Source of the DNA: Microbispora triticiradicis
GTDB taxonomy: Bacteria > Actinomycetota > Actinomycetes > Streptosporangiales > Streptosporangiaceae
DNA: 53,214 nucleotides
NCBI GenBank assembly: GCA_003260025.2
Contig: QFZU02000041.1
Location: forward strand, 1-53,214
Direction: 5' to 3'
The notes beneath the pieces are model-generated. The model made no database searches, was not told the origin of the DNA, and saw only the letters and a program-made list of their open reading frames with translations. Below are positions 9,079 to 16,936 of the stretch, one piece after another (within the stretch, counting starts at the first letter, position 1; each line of letters opens with the position of its first letter). The translations under genes were made by a program, and so were the position numbers.

Positions 9079-9631
9079 CGATCGACACCCCAAGGACGGC
9101 CCAGGTCAGGGCTTCGACCAGGGGGCCCGCCGCGCCGAGCGCCATCGTCAGCGGCAGCGTCGCGGGCAGGACGGCCGCCACGGGACGGGGCACCGGCCCG
9201 TGGCGGACGCACGCGATCGCCAGCGGGACCAGCCCGGCCATCCACAGCACGATCCCCGGCACGAACAGCGCGCCGAGCGGGTCCGGCGCGTCGTGGCCGA
9301 GGAGGAAGGTGGTCGTCACCGGCACCGCGACGAGCGCGTGGCCGAGGCCGTACAGCAGCACCCCGGCGTCGCCGATCCGCCCCCAGCCCCCCGCCGGGCG
9401 GTGGACATGGCGCAGCGCGCGGTGGACACGGCGCAGCGCGAGGACGGCCGCGACCGCCGCCACCAGATAGAGCGCGTACGCGCCCTCGATGACGTAGTCC
9501 GCCGGAGAGGCGAACGGCACCGTCTGCGCGTGCAGGATCTGCGTCACGCCGAGTGTCAGTGCCGCCGCCGCCGCGGCGACGGCCGGCGCGGCGGGGGTGG
9601 TGGAAGTGCGGGGCGACGCGGTGGCGTCCAT
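9050..9631 (-). CDS. hypothetical multi-pass membrane protein
   Basis: A 193-residue protein that I do not recognise. After a short polar N-terminus it has about five hydrophobic helices: residues 17-35, 46-66, 88-110, 122-143 and 155-185. A basic His/Arg loop follows the second helix ([13 protein letters not shown]). The ATG at 9631 has a strong GGAGGAG ribosome site. It sits between hemQ (convergent, 29-base overlap) and a response-regulator gene in the same orientation. A palindrome at 9708-9727 lies about 77 bases upstream of its start and could be the target of that regulator. Coding reality is supported by codon-position bias and the ribosome site; the function is unknown. Confidence 0.7.
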   Translation of the reverse strand: MDATASPRTSTTPAAPAVAAAAAALTLGVTQILHAQTVPFASPADYVIEGAYALYLVAAVAAVLALRRVHRALRHVHRPAGGWGRIGDAGVLLYGLGHALVAVPVTTTFLLGHDAPDPLGALFVPGIVLWMAGLVPLAIACVRHGPVPRPVAAVLPATLPLTMALGAAGPLVEALTWAVLGVSIARAARRRVR

Positions 9632-9707
9632 GCCTGTTCTCCTCCGGAGGGTGCTGTCGTTGCCCGTCCAGATTCGGGCCGTGACGATCCCGGCCGGAGG
9701 AGCCGAT

Positions 9708-9727
9708 GTTCCCGCCTGAGGGGGAAC
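9708..9727. promoter_or_regulatory. palindrome upstream of the membrane-protein gene
   Basis: GTTCCC-gcctgaGG-GGAAC-type inverted repeat (arms GTTCCC and GGGAAC) lies between the 3' end of the response-regulator gene and the start of the membrane-protein gene at 9631. Position and symmetry fit an operator for a dimeric regulator. The binding protein is not known. Confidence 0.35.
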
Positions 9728-9749
9728 GTCTCCCGGACTTCCGGGAGAC
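9728..9749 (-). terminator. hairpin terminator of the two-component operon
   Basis: Perfect 9-base arms GTCTCCCGG (9728-9736) and CCGGGAGAC (9741-9749) with a four-base loop lie four bases past the response-regulator stop on the minus strand. Confidence 0.65.
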
Positions 9750-9753
9750 AGGC

Positions 9754-10395
9754 TCAGCCCGTGGCGAGTCCCGCCGCGCGGGCGGCGGCCACCGCCCCGG
9801 CGCGGTCGCGCACGCCGAGCTTGACGAGGACGCCGGAGACGGCGTTGGCCACGGTCTTCGGGCTGACGCCCAGGCGCGCCGCGATCGCCTGGTTGCCCAG
9901 GCCCGACGCGAGGAGTTCCAGGATCTCGTACTCCCGGTCGGTGAGCGCGGGGAACGGCCGCGGGGACACGCGGGGCGGCGCGTGCAGCAGGTTGATCAGG
10001 GCCTCGGCCGCGCCGGTCCCGAAGACGGCCTGTCCCCGGGCCGCCGCTCGCACCGCCGCGACCACGTCGTCCTGGCCGGCGTTCTTGAGCAGGTAGCCCC
10101 TGGCGCCCGCGCGGACGGCCGCCAGCAGCGACAGGTCGTCGTCCGACATCGTGAGCATCACCACGCTCGGCGGGCGGGCCCCGGCGGACAGCCGCCGGGT
10201 CGCCTCGATGCCGTCCATGTTCGGCATCGAGATGTCCATGAGCACGACGTCGGGGCTGTGCTCGCGGGCGGCGGCGAGCGCCCGCAGACCGTCCTCGGCC
10301 ACCGCGACGACCTCGATGCCCTCCACGGTCGACATCAGCGCCCCGAGGCCGTCGCGGACCACCGGGTGGTCGTCGACGACGAGCAGCCTGATCAC
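9754..10395 (-). CDS. LuxR/NarL-family response regulator
   Basis: A 213-residue two-component regulator. The receiver domain (residues 1-120) has the acidic pocket VVDDHP and the phospho-acceptor Asp54 in VVLMDISMPN, then the switch Thr in MLTMSDD and the Lys of YLLKNAG. The C-terminal LuxR helix-turn-helix begins at PALTDREYEILELLASGLGN and continues through AARLGVSPKTVANAVSGV. I start at GTG 10395, which overlaps the kinase stop by 4 nt (GTGA). A GTG 12 bases further upstream is possible. The frame stays open to 11937 by chance and also carries the N-terminal fragment of the kinase gene, but the intervening stretch is not this protein. Its partner is the kinase at 10392. Confidence 0.92.
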   Translation of the reverse strand: MIRLLVVDDHPVVRDGLGALMSTVEGIEVVAVAEDGLRALAAAREHSPDVVLMDISMPNMDGIEATRRLSAGARPPSVVMLTMSDDDLSLLAAVRAGARGYLLKNAGQDDVVAAVRAAARGQAVFGTGAAEALINLLHAPPRVSPRPFPALTDREYEILELLASGLGNQAIAARLGVSPKTVANAVSGVLVKLGVRDRAGAVAAARAAGLATG

Positions 10396-11501
10396 AGGGG
10401 AATCCACGCGGCCACCACCGTTCCGCCGCCGGGGGCGGCGTCGATCGTCAGCTTTCCGTCCAGCTCCTCCACCCGCTCCCGCATGGAGGTCAGCCCGACT
10501 CCCGGGACGGCCTCGGGCGCGAGCCCGCTCCCGTCGTCGCGCACGCTCAGCTCGAACCCGTCCGTCGTCCGGCCGAGGCGTACGGCGCAGCGGCGGGGCC
10601 CGCCGTGCCGCACCGCGTTCGTCAGCGCCTCGCGGGCGACCAGGTAGGCCGTGACCTCCACGGCGGCCGGCAGGCCGCTCACGTCCCCGGCCGTGACCTC
10701 GATCTCCACCCCGCCGGCGCCCAGCGTCGCGGCGGTGTGCTCGACGGCGCCGGCCAGCCCGAGCTGGGCCAGCTCGGGTGGCCTCAGCCCCCGCACCAGG
10801 CGGCGTACGCCCGCGCCCGCCTCGGCCACCTGCGTCCTGATCTGGGTGAGCAGGCCGCGCGCCCGCTCCGGGTCGGCCTTCAGCGCGTTGCCCGCGGCGT
10901 CCACCGTGAAGCCGATGCCCGCGAGGAAGGCGCCCAGCCCGTCGTGCAGGTCCCTGCTGAACCGCCGCCGCTCCTCCTCCCGCGCGGTGACCAGCAGCGT
11001 CCGCGAGCGCTGCAGCGCCGCGGCGCGGTGGGCGGCGGCGAGCGCCGCCCCGGCGTGCGACGCGAGCGGGGCGAGCGCCCGCACGTCGCCTCCCGACAGG
11101 CCGAGGACGCCGAGGACCTCGTCCTGGAAGCGCAGCGGCACCGACACGCCGAGCGGGGCGGGCGTGCCCCGCTCGGCGACCTTCAGCGGCTCGCCCGGCG
11201 CGCCCAGCTCGGCCCGTACGTAGGCGGCCCGGGTCGCCTCGGCCGCCGCGTCGGCGACGGCGGCGAGGATCTCCGCGGGCTCCGAGGTCGCGGCCAGGCG
11301 GGCGCCCAGCCGGGCGTGGACGGTCTCGGGGTCGGCCCGGCCGCCGTACAGGATGCGGCCGGACGCCCGGCGCAGCCAGCGGTGCAGCGGCTCGACCGCG
11401 ACCGCGACGGCCGCCGCGGCGGCGACGTGCGCCCCGGTGAGCCCGGACACCGTGAAGTACAGCAGGGCCAGGACCCCGGTCAGCAGCCCCAGGGTCAGCA
11501 C
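10392..11501 (-). CDS. NarL-type sensor histidine kinase, C-terminal portion of a rearranged gene
   Basis: A 369-residue reading starts at GTG 11501. It has two hydrophobic helices (VLTLGLLTGVLALLYF and HVAAAAAVAVAVEPL), a linker typical of actinobacterial kinases (LYGGRADPETV), a GAF-like segment, the HisKA_3 box with phospho-acceptor His186 in FSRDLHDGLG, and a HATPase with NAVRHG and DDGSGL. Normal members carry six or more N-terminal helices. Here the residues just upstream in this frame (HDLYGTGPWLRR) belong to the junction before the last helices, while the first helices are encoded in another frame at 11535-11829. The gene therefore appears to have suffered an internal deletion with frameshift. 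The kinase core is intact and could still be translated from 11501. Confidence 0.75.
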   Translation of the reverse strand: MLTLGLLTGVLALLYFTVSGLTGAHVAAAAAVAVAVEPLHRWLRRASGRILYGGRADPETVHARLGARLAATSEPAEILAAVADAAAEATRAAYVRAELGAPGEPLKVAERGTPAPLGVSVPLRFQDEVLGVLGLSGGDVRALAPLASHAGAALAAAHRAAALQRSRTLLVTAREEERRRFSRDLHDGLGAFLAGIGFTVDAAGNALKADPERARGLLTQIRTQVAEAGAGVRRLVRGLRPPELAQLGLAGAVEHTAATLGAGGVEIEVTAGDVSGLPAAVEVTAYLVAREALTNAVRHGGPRRCAVRLGRTTDGFELSVRDDGSGLAPEAVPGVGLTSMRERVEELDGKLTIDAAPGGGTVVAAWIPL

Positions 11502-11534
11502 CCGGCGCAGCCACGGCCCGGTCCCGTACAGGTC

Positions 11535-11829
11535 GTGGTGTGCCCACCCAGGCGGCCCAGCGGCCGCCGGGCAGGCCGGGCCGGAGTGAGTAGGAGTCGG
11601 CGAAGTAGGCGACGGCGCCGAGCACGGTCACCAGACAGCAGGGTCCGACGGCGCCGCCCCTGCGACGGGCGACCAGATAGGCGCCGAGCGGGGTGAAGCC
11701 GAGCGCGACCGCGGCGTCCACCGGGTCGGCGCCGCCCAGCGCCCCTCCGGCCGCGACCAGGACGCAGGACAGCCCGAACACGAGCCAGGACGCGGCGGAG
11801 GACACGGTGGGGGACACGGCGGCCGGCAC
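11535..11829 (-). pseudogene. N-terminal membrane fragment of the same sensor kinase, out of frame
   Basis: GTG 11829 follows a GGGAGG ribosome site and reads into clear hydrophobic segments (ASWLVFGLSCVLVAAGG, then TPLGAYLVARRR and CCLVTVLGAVAYF) and the turn GGRWAAWVGT. This is the usual beginning of NarL-type kinases with multiple helices. After about 11545 the coding character moves to the frame of the kinase core without a stop codon, and the frame of this fragment becomes an arginine-rich shadow. The distance 11829 to 10392 is not a multiple of three. The central helices normally between these parts are missing, so a deletion is more likely than a single-base sequencing error. Confidence 0.6.
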
Positions 11830-11913
11830 GGACCCTCCCTGTGATCGGCGGAGGACGGGACTCCGTTGGAAGGGACATTCTGTCGGACCGTGTGCGAAAC
11901 GCCTGAAAGGGAC

Positions 11914-11942
11914 TTGGCGGCGGCCGGACTTTGCCATACTGT
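11914..11942 (+). promoter_or_regulatory. sigma-70-type promoter of the anchored basic protein
   Basis: TTGGCG (11914-11919) and TACTGT (11937-11942) are separated by 17 bases and lie 31 bases upstream of the GTG start at 11973. The elements match the housekeeping consensus well for such a G+C-rich genome. Confidence 0.5.
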
Positions 11943-11972
11943 GACGGAAGATCTACGTCTAGGTGAGGCAGA

Positions 11973-12566
11973 GTGTCAAGCGGGCTGGCACGTTCCAGGG
12001 GGCATCGCCGTAAGAGGCGGACCCGTTCACACGTCGTCGAACTGTCGCTGGGAGCCGCCGCCTTCGCCGTCGGAGCCTTCGCGATCGCCGGGCCGCTGTC
12101 GCACCCGGACGCGGCTCCGGCCGGTGTGGCCGCCGCGCCCGCGCCGCACGCCTCCCCGGCCGGTGAGCTCACCGTCGCGAGCGTCGACACGGGGAAGAAG
12201 GCGGACGGCGCGCGGAAGAAGAAGGCGTCGGCGAAGAAGGCGTCGGGACCGTCCAAGTACACCGACAAGAAGGCGGACGCCTACTTCCGCAGCCGGTGGA
12301 ACGACAAGACGGCCAAGAAGGTCAAGGACATCCGCACCACCGGCCGCTATCTGCGCATCTACACGAGCCTCCCGGAGAACGCCGACAACTCCAAGGCCGC
12401 GATCACCCTGTGCAAGCGAGGCCTGGAGTACCTGGCCGAGCGGGGGGAGGTCAACCCCGTGGTGTTCGTCCAGTCCAGGTTCGGCGAGAACGGCAACCCC
12501 GTCCTCGCCAACGTCCTCGGTCCGGACGACGACGACTGCCGGGTCACCTACCCGAAGCCGAACTGA
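11973..12566 (+). CDS. hypothetical N-terminally anchored, lysine-rich secreted protein
   Basis: A 197-residue protein with a very basic N-terminus (RSRGHRRKRRTRS), one hydrophobic stretch at about residues 22-41 (VVELSLGAAAFAVGAFAIAG) and an Ala/Pro-rich linker. A lysine-rich section (KKADGARKKKASAKKASG) follows. The C-terminal 110 residues look folded (RTTGRYLRIYTSLPENAD, CKRGLEYLAERG) and contain two cysteines, one at CKRG and one at DDCRV. This fits a signal-anchor or uncleaved Sec signal with an extracytoplasmic domain. The GTG start has an AGGTGAGG site and a good promoter upstream. I recognise no domain; Streptomycetes and relatives encode similar orphan proteins. It converges on msrB with only seven bases between the stops. 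Confidence 0.75.
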   Translation: MSSGLARSRGHRRKRRTRSHVVELSLGAAAFAVGAFAIAGPLSHPDAAPAGVAAAPAPHASPAGELTVASVDTGKKADGARKKKASAKKASGPSKYTDKKADAYFRSRWNDKTAKKVKDIRTTGRYLRIYTSLPENADNSKAAITLCKRGLEYLAERGEVNPVVFVQSRFGENGNPVLANVLGPDDDDCRVTYPKPN

Positions 12567-12573
12567 GCCGGCC

Positions 12574-12975
12574 CTACTCGGCCGGCCGCAGGGTCAGGCT
12601 GACGGAGTTGATGCAGTACCGGTCGTCGGTCGGGGTGGGATAACCCTCGCCGTGGAACACGTGCCCGAGGTGCGAGTCGCACCGCGCGCAGCGCACCTCG
12701 ACCCGGCGCATGCCCAGGGAGTCGTCCTCGTGCAGCGTCACGGCCTCCGACTCCGACGGCTCGAAGAACGACGGCCAGCCGCAGTGCGACTCGAACTTGG
12801 CCTCCGACCGGAACAGCTCCGCGCCGCAGGCGCGGCAGGAGTAGACGCCGACGGTCTTGGTGCCGACGTACTCGCCGGTGTAGGGGCGCTCGGTCCCCGC
12901 CTGCCGGAGGACGCGGAACTCCTCCGGGGAAAGCTGCGCGCGCCACTCGGCGTCGCTCTTGACTACCTTTTCCAT
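12574..12975 (-). CDS. msrB: peptide-methionine (R)-S-oxide reductase MsrB
   Basis: A 133-residue enzyme that reduces the R-diastereomer of methionine sulfoxide in proteins, with electrons from thioredoxin. The zinc-binding pairs CRAC (Cys47, Cys50) and CARC (Cys96, Cys99) are intact. The catalytic cysteine is Cys121 in RYCINSVSL, and Cys65 in ESHCGWPSFF is near the active site. I start at ATG 12975 because GGTGAG lies at the right distance; an in-frame GTG nine bases upstream is possible. The full family length is present. A SigR-like promoter upstream (13025-13050) would place it in the thiol-oxidative stress response, as known for msrB in Streptomyces. Confidence 0.95.
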   Translation of the reverse strand: MEKVVKSDAEWRAQLSPEEFRVLRQAGTERPYTGEYVGTKTVGVYSCRACGAELFRSEAKFESHCGWPSFFEPSESEAVTLHEDDSLGMRRVEVRCARCDSHLGHVFHGEGYPTPTDDRYCINSVSLTLRPAE

Positions 12976-13024
12976 GCTCACCACCCTGTGCCCGGTGGCC
13001 CCTCGCGGGGATTACGAAGTGAGG

Positions 13025-13050
13025 AACCATCAGGCCGTCCCGGATCTTCC
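13025..13050 (-). promoter_or_regulatory. SigR-like (ECF) promoter for msrB
   Basis: On the minus strand GGAAG (13050-13046) and GTT (13027-13025) are separated by 18 bases, one mismatch from the SigR consensus GGAAT-N18-GTT. They lie about 50 bases upstream of the msrB start. The short motif could occur by chance. Confidence 0.35.
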
Positions 13051-13070
13051 CCGGGGGTAGGGTCGCCTAC

Positions 13071-14072
13071 ATGGCTTCGCCGTACATCGAGATCGAGGTG
13101 GGTGACCGGGTCGTCAAGGTCACCAACCCGGACAAGGTCTATTTCCCGGCGATCGGCGCGACCAAGCGCGACCTGGTGACGTACTACGTGAGCGTGGGGG
13201 AGGGCGCGCTGCGCGCGATGCGGGAGCGGCCGACCTACCTCAAGCGGCATCCGGACGGCGTCGGCTCCGAGGCGATCTACCAGAAGCGGATGCCCCGGCA
13301 TCCCGACTGGATCGAGACCGTCACCGTGCGCTTCCCCAGCGGGCGCACGGCCGACGCCTTCTGCCCGACCGAGGTGGCGGCCATCGCCTGGTGCGCCAAC
13401 CTCGGCACGATCGACTTCCACCCCTGGCACGCCCGCCGCGCCGACCTCGACCACCCCGACGAGCTGCGCATCGACATCGACCCGCAGCCCGGCACCTCGT
13501 TCGAGCAGGCCCGTACGGTCGCCTTCACCGCGAAGGAGGTCCTCGACGAGCTCGGCATGCGGGGTTTCCCGAAGACCTCCGGCAGCCGCGGTGTCCACGT
13601 GAACGTGCGGATAGAGCCGCGCTGGACCTTCACCGAGGTGCGGCACGCCGCCATCGCCTTCGCCCGGGAGGTGGAGCGGCGCACCGATCTCGCGACGACC
13701 GCCTGGTGGAAGGAGGAGCGGGGGGAGAAGGTCTTCATCGACTACAACCAGAACGCCCGCGACCGGACGGTGGCGTCCGCCTACTCGGTGCGCGCCCGGC
13801 CCGACGGCCGGGTGTCCGCTCCCGTGACCTGGGCCGAGCTGGAGGACTGCGACCCCGGCGCCTTCGACCTGAGGACGATGCCGGACCGGTTCGCCGCGCT
13901 GGGCGACGTGCAGCGGGAGATCGACGACCGCGCCTTCGGCATCGGCACGCTCCTGGAGTGGTACGACGCCGACGAGCGAGGCGACCTGCCGTATCCGCCG
14001 AACTACCCGAAGATGCCCGGCGAGCCCAAGCGGGTGCAGCCCAGTAAGGCAAGGCCGTCCAGCGGAGGATGA
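13071..14072 (+). CDS. LigD-type polymerase domain protein (NHEJ primase-polymerase)
   Basis: A 333-residue stand-alone polymerase domain of the bacterial end-joining ligase D family (archaeo-eukaryotic primase fold). It fills gaps at double-strand breaks, preferring ribonucleotides. The metal-binding acidic pair is Asp135/Asp137 in RIDIDPQPGTSF, with the SGSRGVHVNV strand and the late DYNQNARDRTVASAYSVR segment. No ligase or phosphoesterase domain is fused. In actinomycetes these domains are often on separate genes, and an ATP-dependent ligase does occur at 18431, though not adjacent. No ku gene is in the window. The ATG at 13071 follows TAGGGT by eight bases, suggesting a leaderless transcript. 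Convergent or divergent partners give no operon. Confidence 0.92.
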   Translation: MASPYIEIEVGDRVVKVTNPDKVYFPAIGATKRDLVTYYVSVGEGALRAMRERPTYLKRHPDGVGSEAIYQKRMPRHPDWIETVTVRFPSGRTADAFCPTEVAAIAWCANLGTIDFHPWHARRADLDHPDELRIDIDPQPGTSFEQARTVAFTAKEVLDELGMRGFPKTSGSRGVHVNVRIEPRWTFTEVRHAAIAFAREVERRTDLATTAWWKEERGEKVFIDYNQNARDRTVASAYSVRARPDGRVSAPVTWAELEDCDPGAFDLRTMPDRFAALGDVQREIDDRAFGIGTLLEWYDADERGDLPYPPNYPKMPGEPKRVQPSKARPSSGG

Positions 14073-14276
14073 CGCTTCGCGTAGCCAAGGCGGCCGGGCT
14101 ACTCCGGGGCGCCGGTCGGATGTCGGCCCGGCTTTCCCAGGTGCTCGCGGCGCTCGTCGAGGTCGCCTCGTCGGAAGTGCGGGCCGAGACTTGACAGGGT
14201 CTTGGCCCCGTCTCCTCGCCGTGCGTGCCTACCCTGGGCAGTACGAGCCGTTTCCTCCGGCGGGAGGGAGATCGTC

Positions 14277-14870
14277 ATGCTGTGGCGGACGTACCTGTCG
14301 TTCATCGTCGCCCTGGCTCCCGCAGTGGGGCTGCCGCATATGGCCGCCCCGGGCCCGCCTTCGACGGTGGTGCGCGACGGCCCCGACGCCCGGGCGACGC
14401 TGAAGGACGCCAACGGCCGGACCGTCGGTGTGGTCCGCGTCAATGAGCAGAAGGACGGCGCCACCAGGGTGCGCGTCGCCGTCGAGAACCTGCCGGCCGG
14501 GTTCCACGGGCTGCACCTCCATGCCAAGGGAGTGTGCGACCCCTCGTCGACCGACCCCGCGACCGGCAGTCCGTTCGCCAGCGCGGGCCGGCACCTCGGC
14601 ATGGGCTCCCACCCCGACCACGCGGGTGACCTGCCCAACCTGCTGGTCGGGAAGGACGGGAGAGGGCGGGCCACGTTCCTGACCGATCGCTTCGGCCTGG
14701 ACCGGCTACGCGCGCCGGAGGGCGCCTCGCTGATCGTCCACGCCCGCGCCGACAACGCGGCGCAGATTCCGGACCGCTACCGCTCCGGCACGAAGGGCCC
14801 CGACGCCGAGACGCTCAAGGCCGGTGACTCGGGCGACCGCATCGCCTGCGGAGTGATACGCGTACGGTGA
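14277..14870 (+). CDS. sodC: secreted Cu/Zn superoxide dismutase family protein
   Basis: A 197-residue protein with a short hydrophobic N-terminus (residues 4-22) that should act as a Sec signal. The Cu/Zn fold is shown by GLHLHAKGVCD (two copper histidines and the first disulfide cysteine), the zinc-loop histidines in GRHLGMGSHPDHAGDLPN, the late copper ligand in LIVHARADN, and the second cysteine in RIACGVIRV. All metal ligands and the cysteine pair seem present, so dismutase activity outside the cytoplasm is likely. ATG 14277 has a strong GGGAGGGAG site; frames reaching back to 14202 are not needed. It stands alone, with 200 bases of unremarkable spacer on the left and the scarred accessory region on the right. 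Confidence 0.88.
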   Translation: MLWRTYLSFIVALAPAVGLPHMAAPGPPSTVVRDGPDARATLKDANGRTVGVVRVNEQKDGATRVRVAVENLPAGFHGLHLHAKGVCDPSSTDPATGSPFASAGRHLGMGSHPDHAGDLPNLLVGKDGRGRATFLTDRFGLDRLRAPEGASLIVHARADNAAQIPDRYRSGTKGPDAETLKAGDSGDRIACGVIRVR

Positions 14871-14945
14871 GTCGGCGCGGGCTTGTGAGTGCTCGCAGAG
14901 GCTGTGACGCGTCTCACCCCGCAGGCGATGAGACGGCGGGGCAGC

Positions 14946-15173
14946 TCAGCGAGTGCGGTGCGCGACGTCGTCCTGCACGGCCAGGGCCCGGGCGAGTCCT
15001 TCGGGGGTTTTCCGGCCCACGGTGGTCACCATCCCGGGGCCTATCAGCCAATAATGCGGCTGGCCGTACGGGCTGCGGAGCCGCGAGCTTCGGCCGTACC
15101 ACCGCCACCCGGCCGCGTCAGGGAGCACTTCCCTGGCCTGATTGCCAGTAGGCCGTGGTTGGTCGTTTGTTAG
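14946..15173 (-). pseudogene. possible C-terminal remnant of an unidentified gene
   Basis: An open stretch on the minus strand reads like real protein (WRWYGRSSRLRSPYGQPHYW and GPGMVTTVGRKTPEGLARAL) and ends at 14946. It has no plausible start, because an in-frame stop lies at about 15174, exactly where the base composition drops into the foreign insert. It may be the tail of a gene broken by that insertion. I recognise no family. The rest of 14871-15330 holds no convincing gene: 14871-14945 is plain spacer and 15175-15330 is the A+T-richer leader of the next gene. Confidence 0.25.
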
Positions 15174-15330
15174 TCAGTGCAGATGGCCGGCTTTTGAGGA
15201 TGTATTACGCATTGCTCGCAATGATGGCTCCACTCTGGAGGAATGATACCTTTTGTTGGGTCGTCATGTCTTATATGGGAGCCTTACCCTGGAGTTGTAA
15301 GCATTATTCTGTAGCTTACCTGGGGAAGAA

Positions 15331-16311
15331 ATGCGAGAGGGCTCCTCGGTCGAAAGCATCGACCGGAAGACGACTTCTTGGCGAGAGCGAGCGCTCGCTA
15401 CCATCGATGGTTTGGAAACTGAACTTGACCGCCTGAACAACGACTCCGCTTATGCAAGGGGGGTGCGGCGACATTTAGGCGCTGCGCGAGGTGCGGCGAC
15501 ACGACTTCGAAACCCGATGTCCGTTTGGACGGGGTCGGCAGTCGATCGTGCGTGGGCCAACATCCACCAGGCTGAGGTTGAGTTGTTGCGGTTGGTGCCG
15601 CCCAGCGAACTGGAGTGGTGGGGTATAAACGTTCTTGCGCGCGCGAGACAGCACCTGGGTCGTAATGATCCTCGGCGGACCAAATTTGAATCGCAGCTCA
15701 GGCGATCCGACGGGAAGTTGGCCGCATGTGACCGTGGATTGGCGATTCAAACGATGCAGGCGGCTAACATAGCCGCTCAATTGGAGAGAGTGAACCTGCG
15801 GAGCTTTCGAAACATCGTCCTGGTCACTGCCATCATTTTGGCTTCGATAGCTGTCTTGTTCATGTTCTTGGGAATTCTTGAGTCCGACAAGTTGAGGCTC
15901 TGCTATCATCCTAAAGAGGGCCTGGTCTGTCCACTTGGCGGGCGACCCAGTGTGTGGGATATTCCGCTCGTGGAATTGATCGGGTTGTCTGGTGCGGCAT
16001 TGGTGGGGGCTGCCACCTTGCGTCATATTCATGGGGCGGCTACGCCTTACACTCTTCCTATAGCATTGGCACTCCTAAAGCTTCCGGCAGGCGCGGTTTC
16101 CGCAGTCCTGGGGCTGTTGCTGATTCAAGGTGGTTTCATTCCAGGCCTGACCGACCTGGACACCGGTGGTCAGATTCTTGCCTGGGCGGCCGTCTTCGGT
16201 ATCGCGCAGCAAGTAGTAACTCGAGTAGCGGATGAACAAGCGCGACGTGTTCTCGAGAATGTTCGCGGGCCTTCGTATTTGGGGGAGCGAACCTTGAGAA
16301 CTGTGGACTAG
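15331..16311 (+). CDS. unknown coiled-coil/membrane protein on a lower-G+C insert
   Basis: A 326-residue protein with a cytoplasmic-looking N-terminal half. Residues 15-60 and 70-160 have helical and coiled-coil periodicity (ETELDRLNND, HQAEVELLRL, ANIAAQLERVNL). It is followed by four hydrophobic segments near 163-183, 211-230, 239-262 and 275-297, and ends in a polar tail (RRVLENVRGPSYLGERTL). A GGGGAAGAA ribosome site precedes ATG 15331. Base composition and codon use differ from every neighbour: many A/T-ending codons, roughly half G+C by eye. This indicates recent transfer. I do not recognise a family. Single membrane-anchored proteins of this layout occur in actinobacterial accessory regions, some in defence settings, but no such role can be claimed here. 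Confidence 0.75.
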   Translation: MREGSSVESIDRKTTSWRERALATIDGLETELDRLNNDSAYARGVRRHLGAARGAATRLRNPMSVWTGSAVDRAWANIHQAEVELLRLVPPSELEWWGINVLARARQHLGRNDPRRTKFESQLRRSDGKLAACDRGLAIQTMQAANIAAQLERVNLRSFRNIVLVTAIILASIAVLFMFLGILESDKLRLCYHPKEGLVCPLGGRPSVWDIPLVELIGLSGAALVGAATLRHIHGAATPYTLPIALALLKLPAGAVSAVLGLLLIQGGFIPGLTDLDTGGQILAWAAVFGIAQQVVTRVADEQARRVLENVRGPSYLGERTLRTVD

Positions 16312-16491
16312 GGGGCGCGGCGGTCGTCGTGCGCCATCTGCCCCTCCCCGCGTCGCCCCCTTCGAACGGCCGACCTCGGTGTCATTCCTGCGCGAAGGGC
16401 AGGGGTGCCGGGACCTCGGTATTCATCGCTCCAAGCTTCTGGGTGTCCGTCGGCTCCGTGTCGGGCGGACGCGAGGGGAAATGGAGCCAGT

Positions 16492-16625
16492 GTGGAGCAC
16501 AGGGACTTCTTCGGCAGGGTGGCCGAGCGCAGCGGCCTGTCGCGTGAGGAGCATCTCGCGCTCGAACTTCCGGAGCCTCTCCGGGAGTCGATCCACGTCG
16601 GGCCCGCGCGCCTCGGTCCGTACGC
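16492..16625 (+). pseudogene. DUF2267-like gene remnant
   Basis: GTG 16492 opens a reading VEHRDFFGRVAERSGLSREE, the usual start of DUF2267 proteins, followed directly by LALELPEPLRESI, which normally lies about 25-30 residues further on. The middle is missing and the homology ends near 16625, after which the frame is only a shadow. It appears to be an internally deleted and truncated copy. The preceding 16312-16491 holds nothing recognisable. Confidence 0.45.
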
Positions 16626-16635
16626 GTGGCGAGGC

Positions 16636-16936
16636 TCAGATCGTTTCGAGCGGACGCCGCGAGAGTGGCGGCGGGAATACCGCGTCAAGCAGCAGGAGAT
16701 CGTCGTGGGTCAGGTGGATGCCAAGGGCCGCCGCATTGTGCCGGACCTGGGCAGGGTCGCCCGCCTTCGGTATCGCGATCACGCCGTCGTTCCTGAGCAC
16801 CCATGCCAGGGCGACCTGCGCCGGGGTGGCCTCGTGCCGGTCGGCCACGTCGAAGAGCGCCGGATGGCCCATCATCCGCCCTGCTTGATCGGCGAGTACG
16901 CCATGATCGGCAGGCCCCGCTCGTGGCACCAGGGAT
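16636..16936 (-). pseudogene. aldo/keto reductase C-terminal remnant with frameshift
   Basis: On the minus strand the sequence reads PWCHERGLPIMAYSPIKQG in one frame and then, one base out of register, GRMMGHPALFDVADRHEATP and VALAWVLRNDGVIAIPKAG to a natural end near 16636. This is the last third of an aldo/keto reductase, including the NADPH-binding IPKAG region. The catalytic Asp/Tyr/Lys/His portion is absent. One nucleotide is missing at about 16875 (GGC-GGATGATG), which creates the stop of the upstream fused frame. Confidence 0.7.

Noticed and set aside
9754..11937. A single 727-codon minus-strand frame joining kinase N-terminus and response regulator
   Set aside because: The middle of this frame is shadow of the kinase core in another frame; only its two ends are real coding.
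14073..14276. Possible tRNA or small RNA in the spacer before sodC
   Set aside because: No cloverleaf, T-loop consensus or conserved RNA motif was found.
15155..15330. A short plus-strand ORF (15155-15436) in the A+T-rich leader
   Set aside because: It overlaps the better-supported gene start at 15331, has no ribosome site and its sequence is not protein-like.
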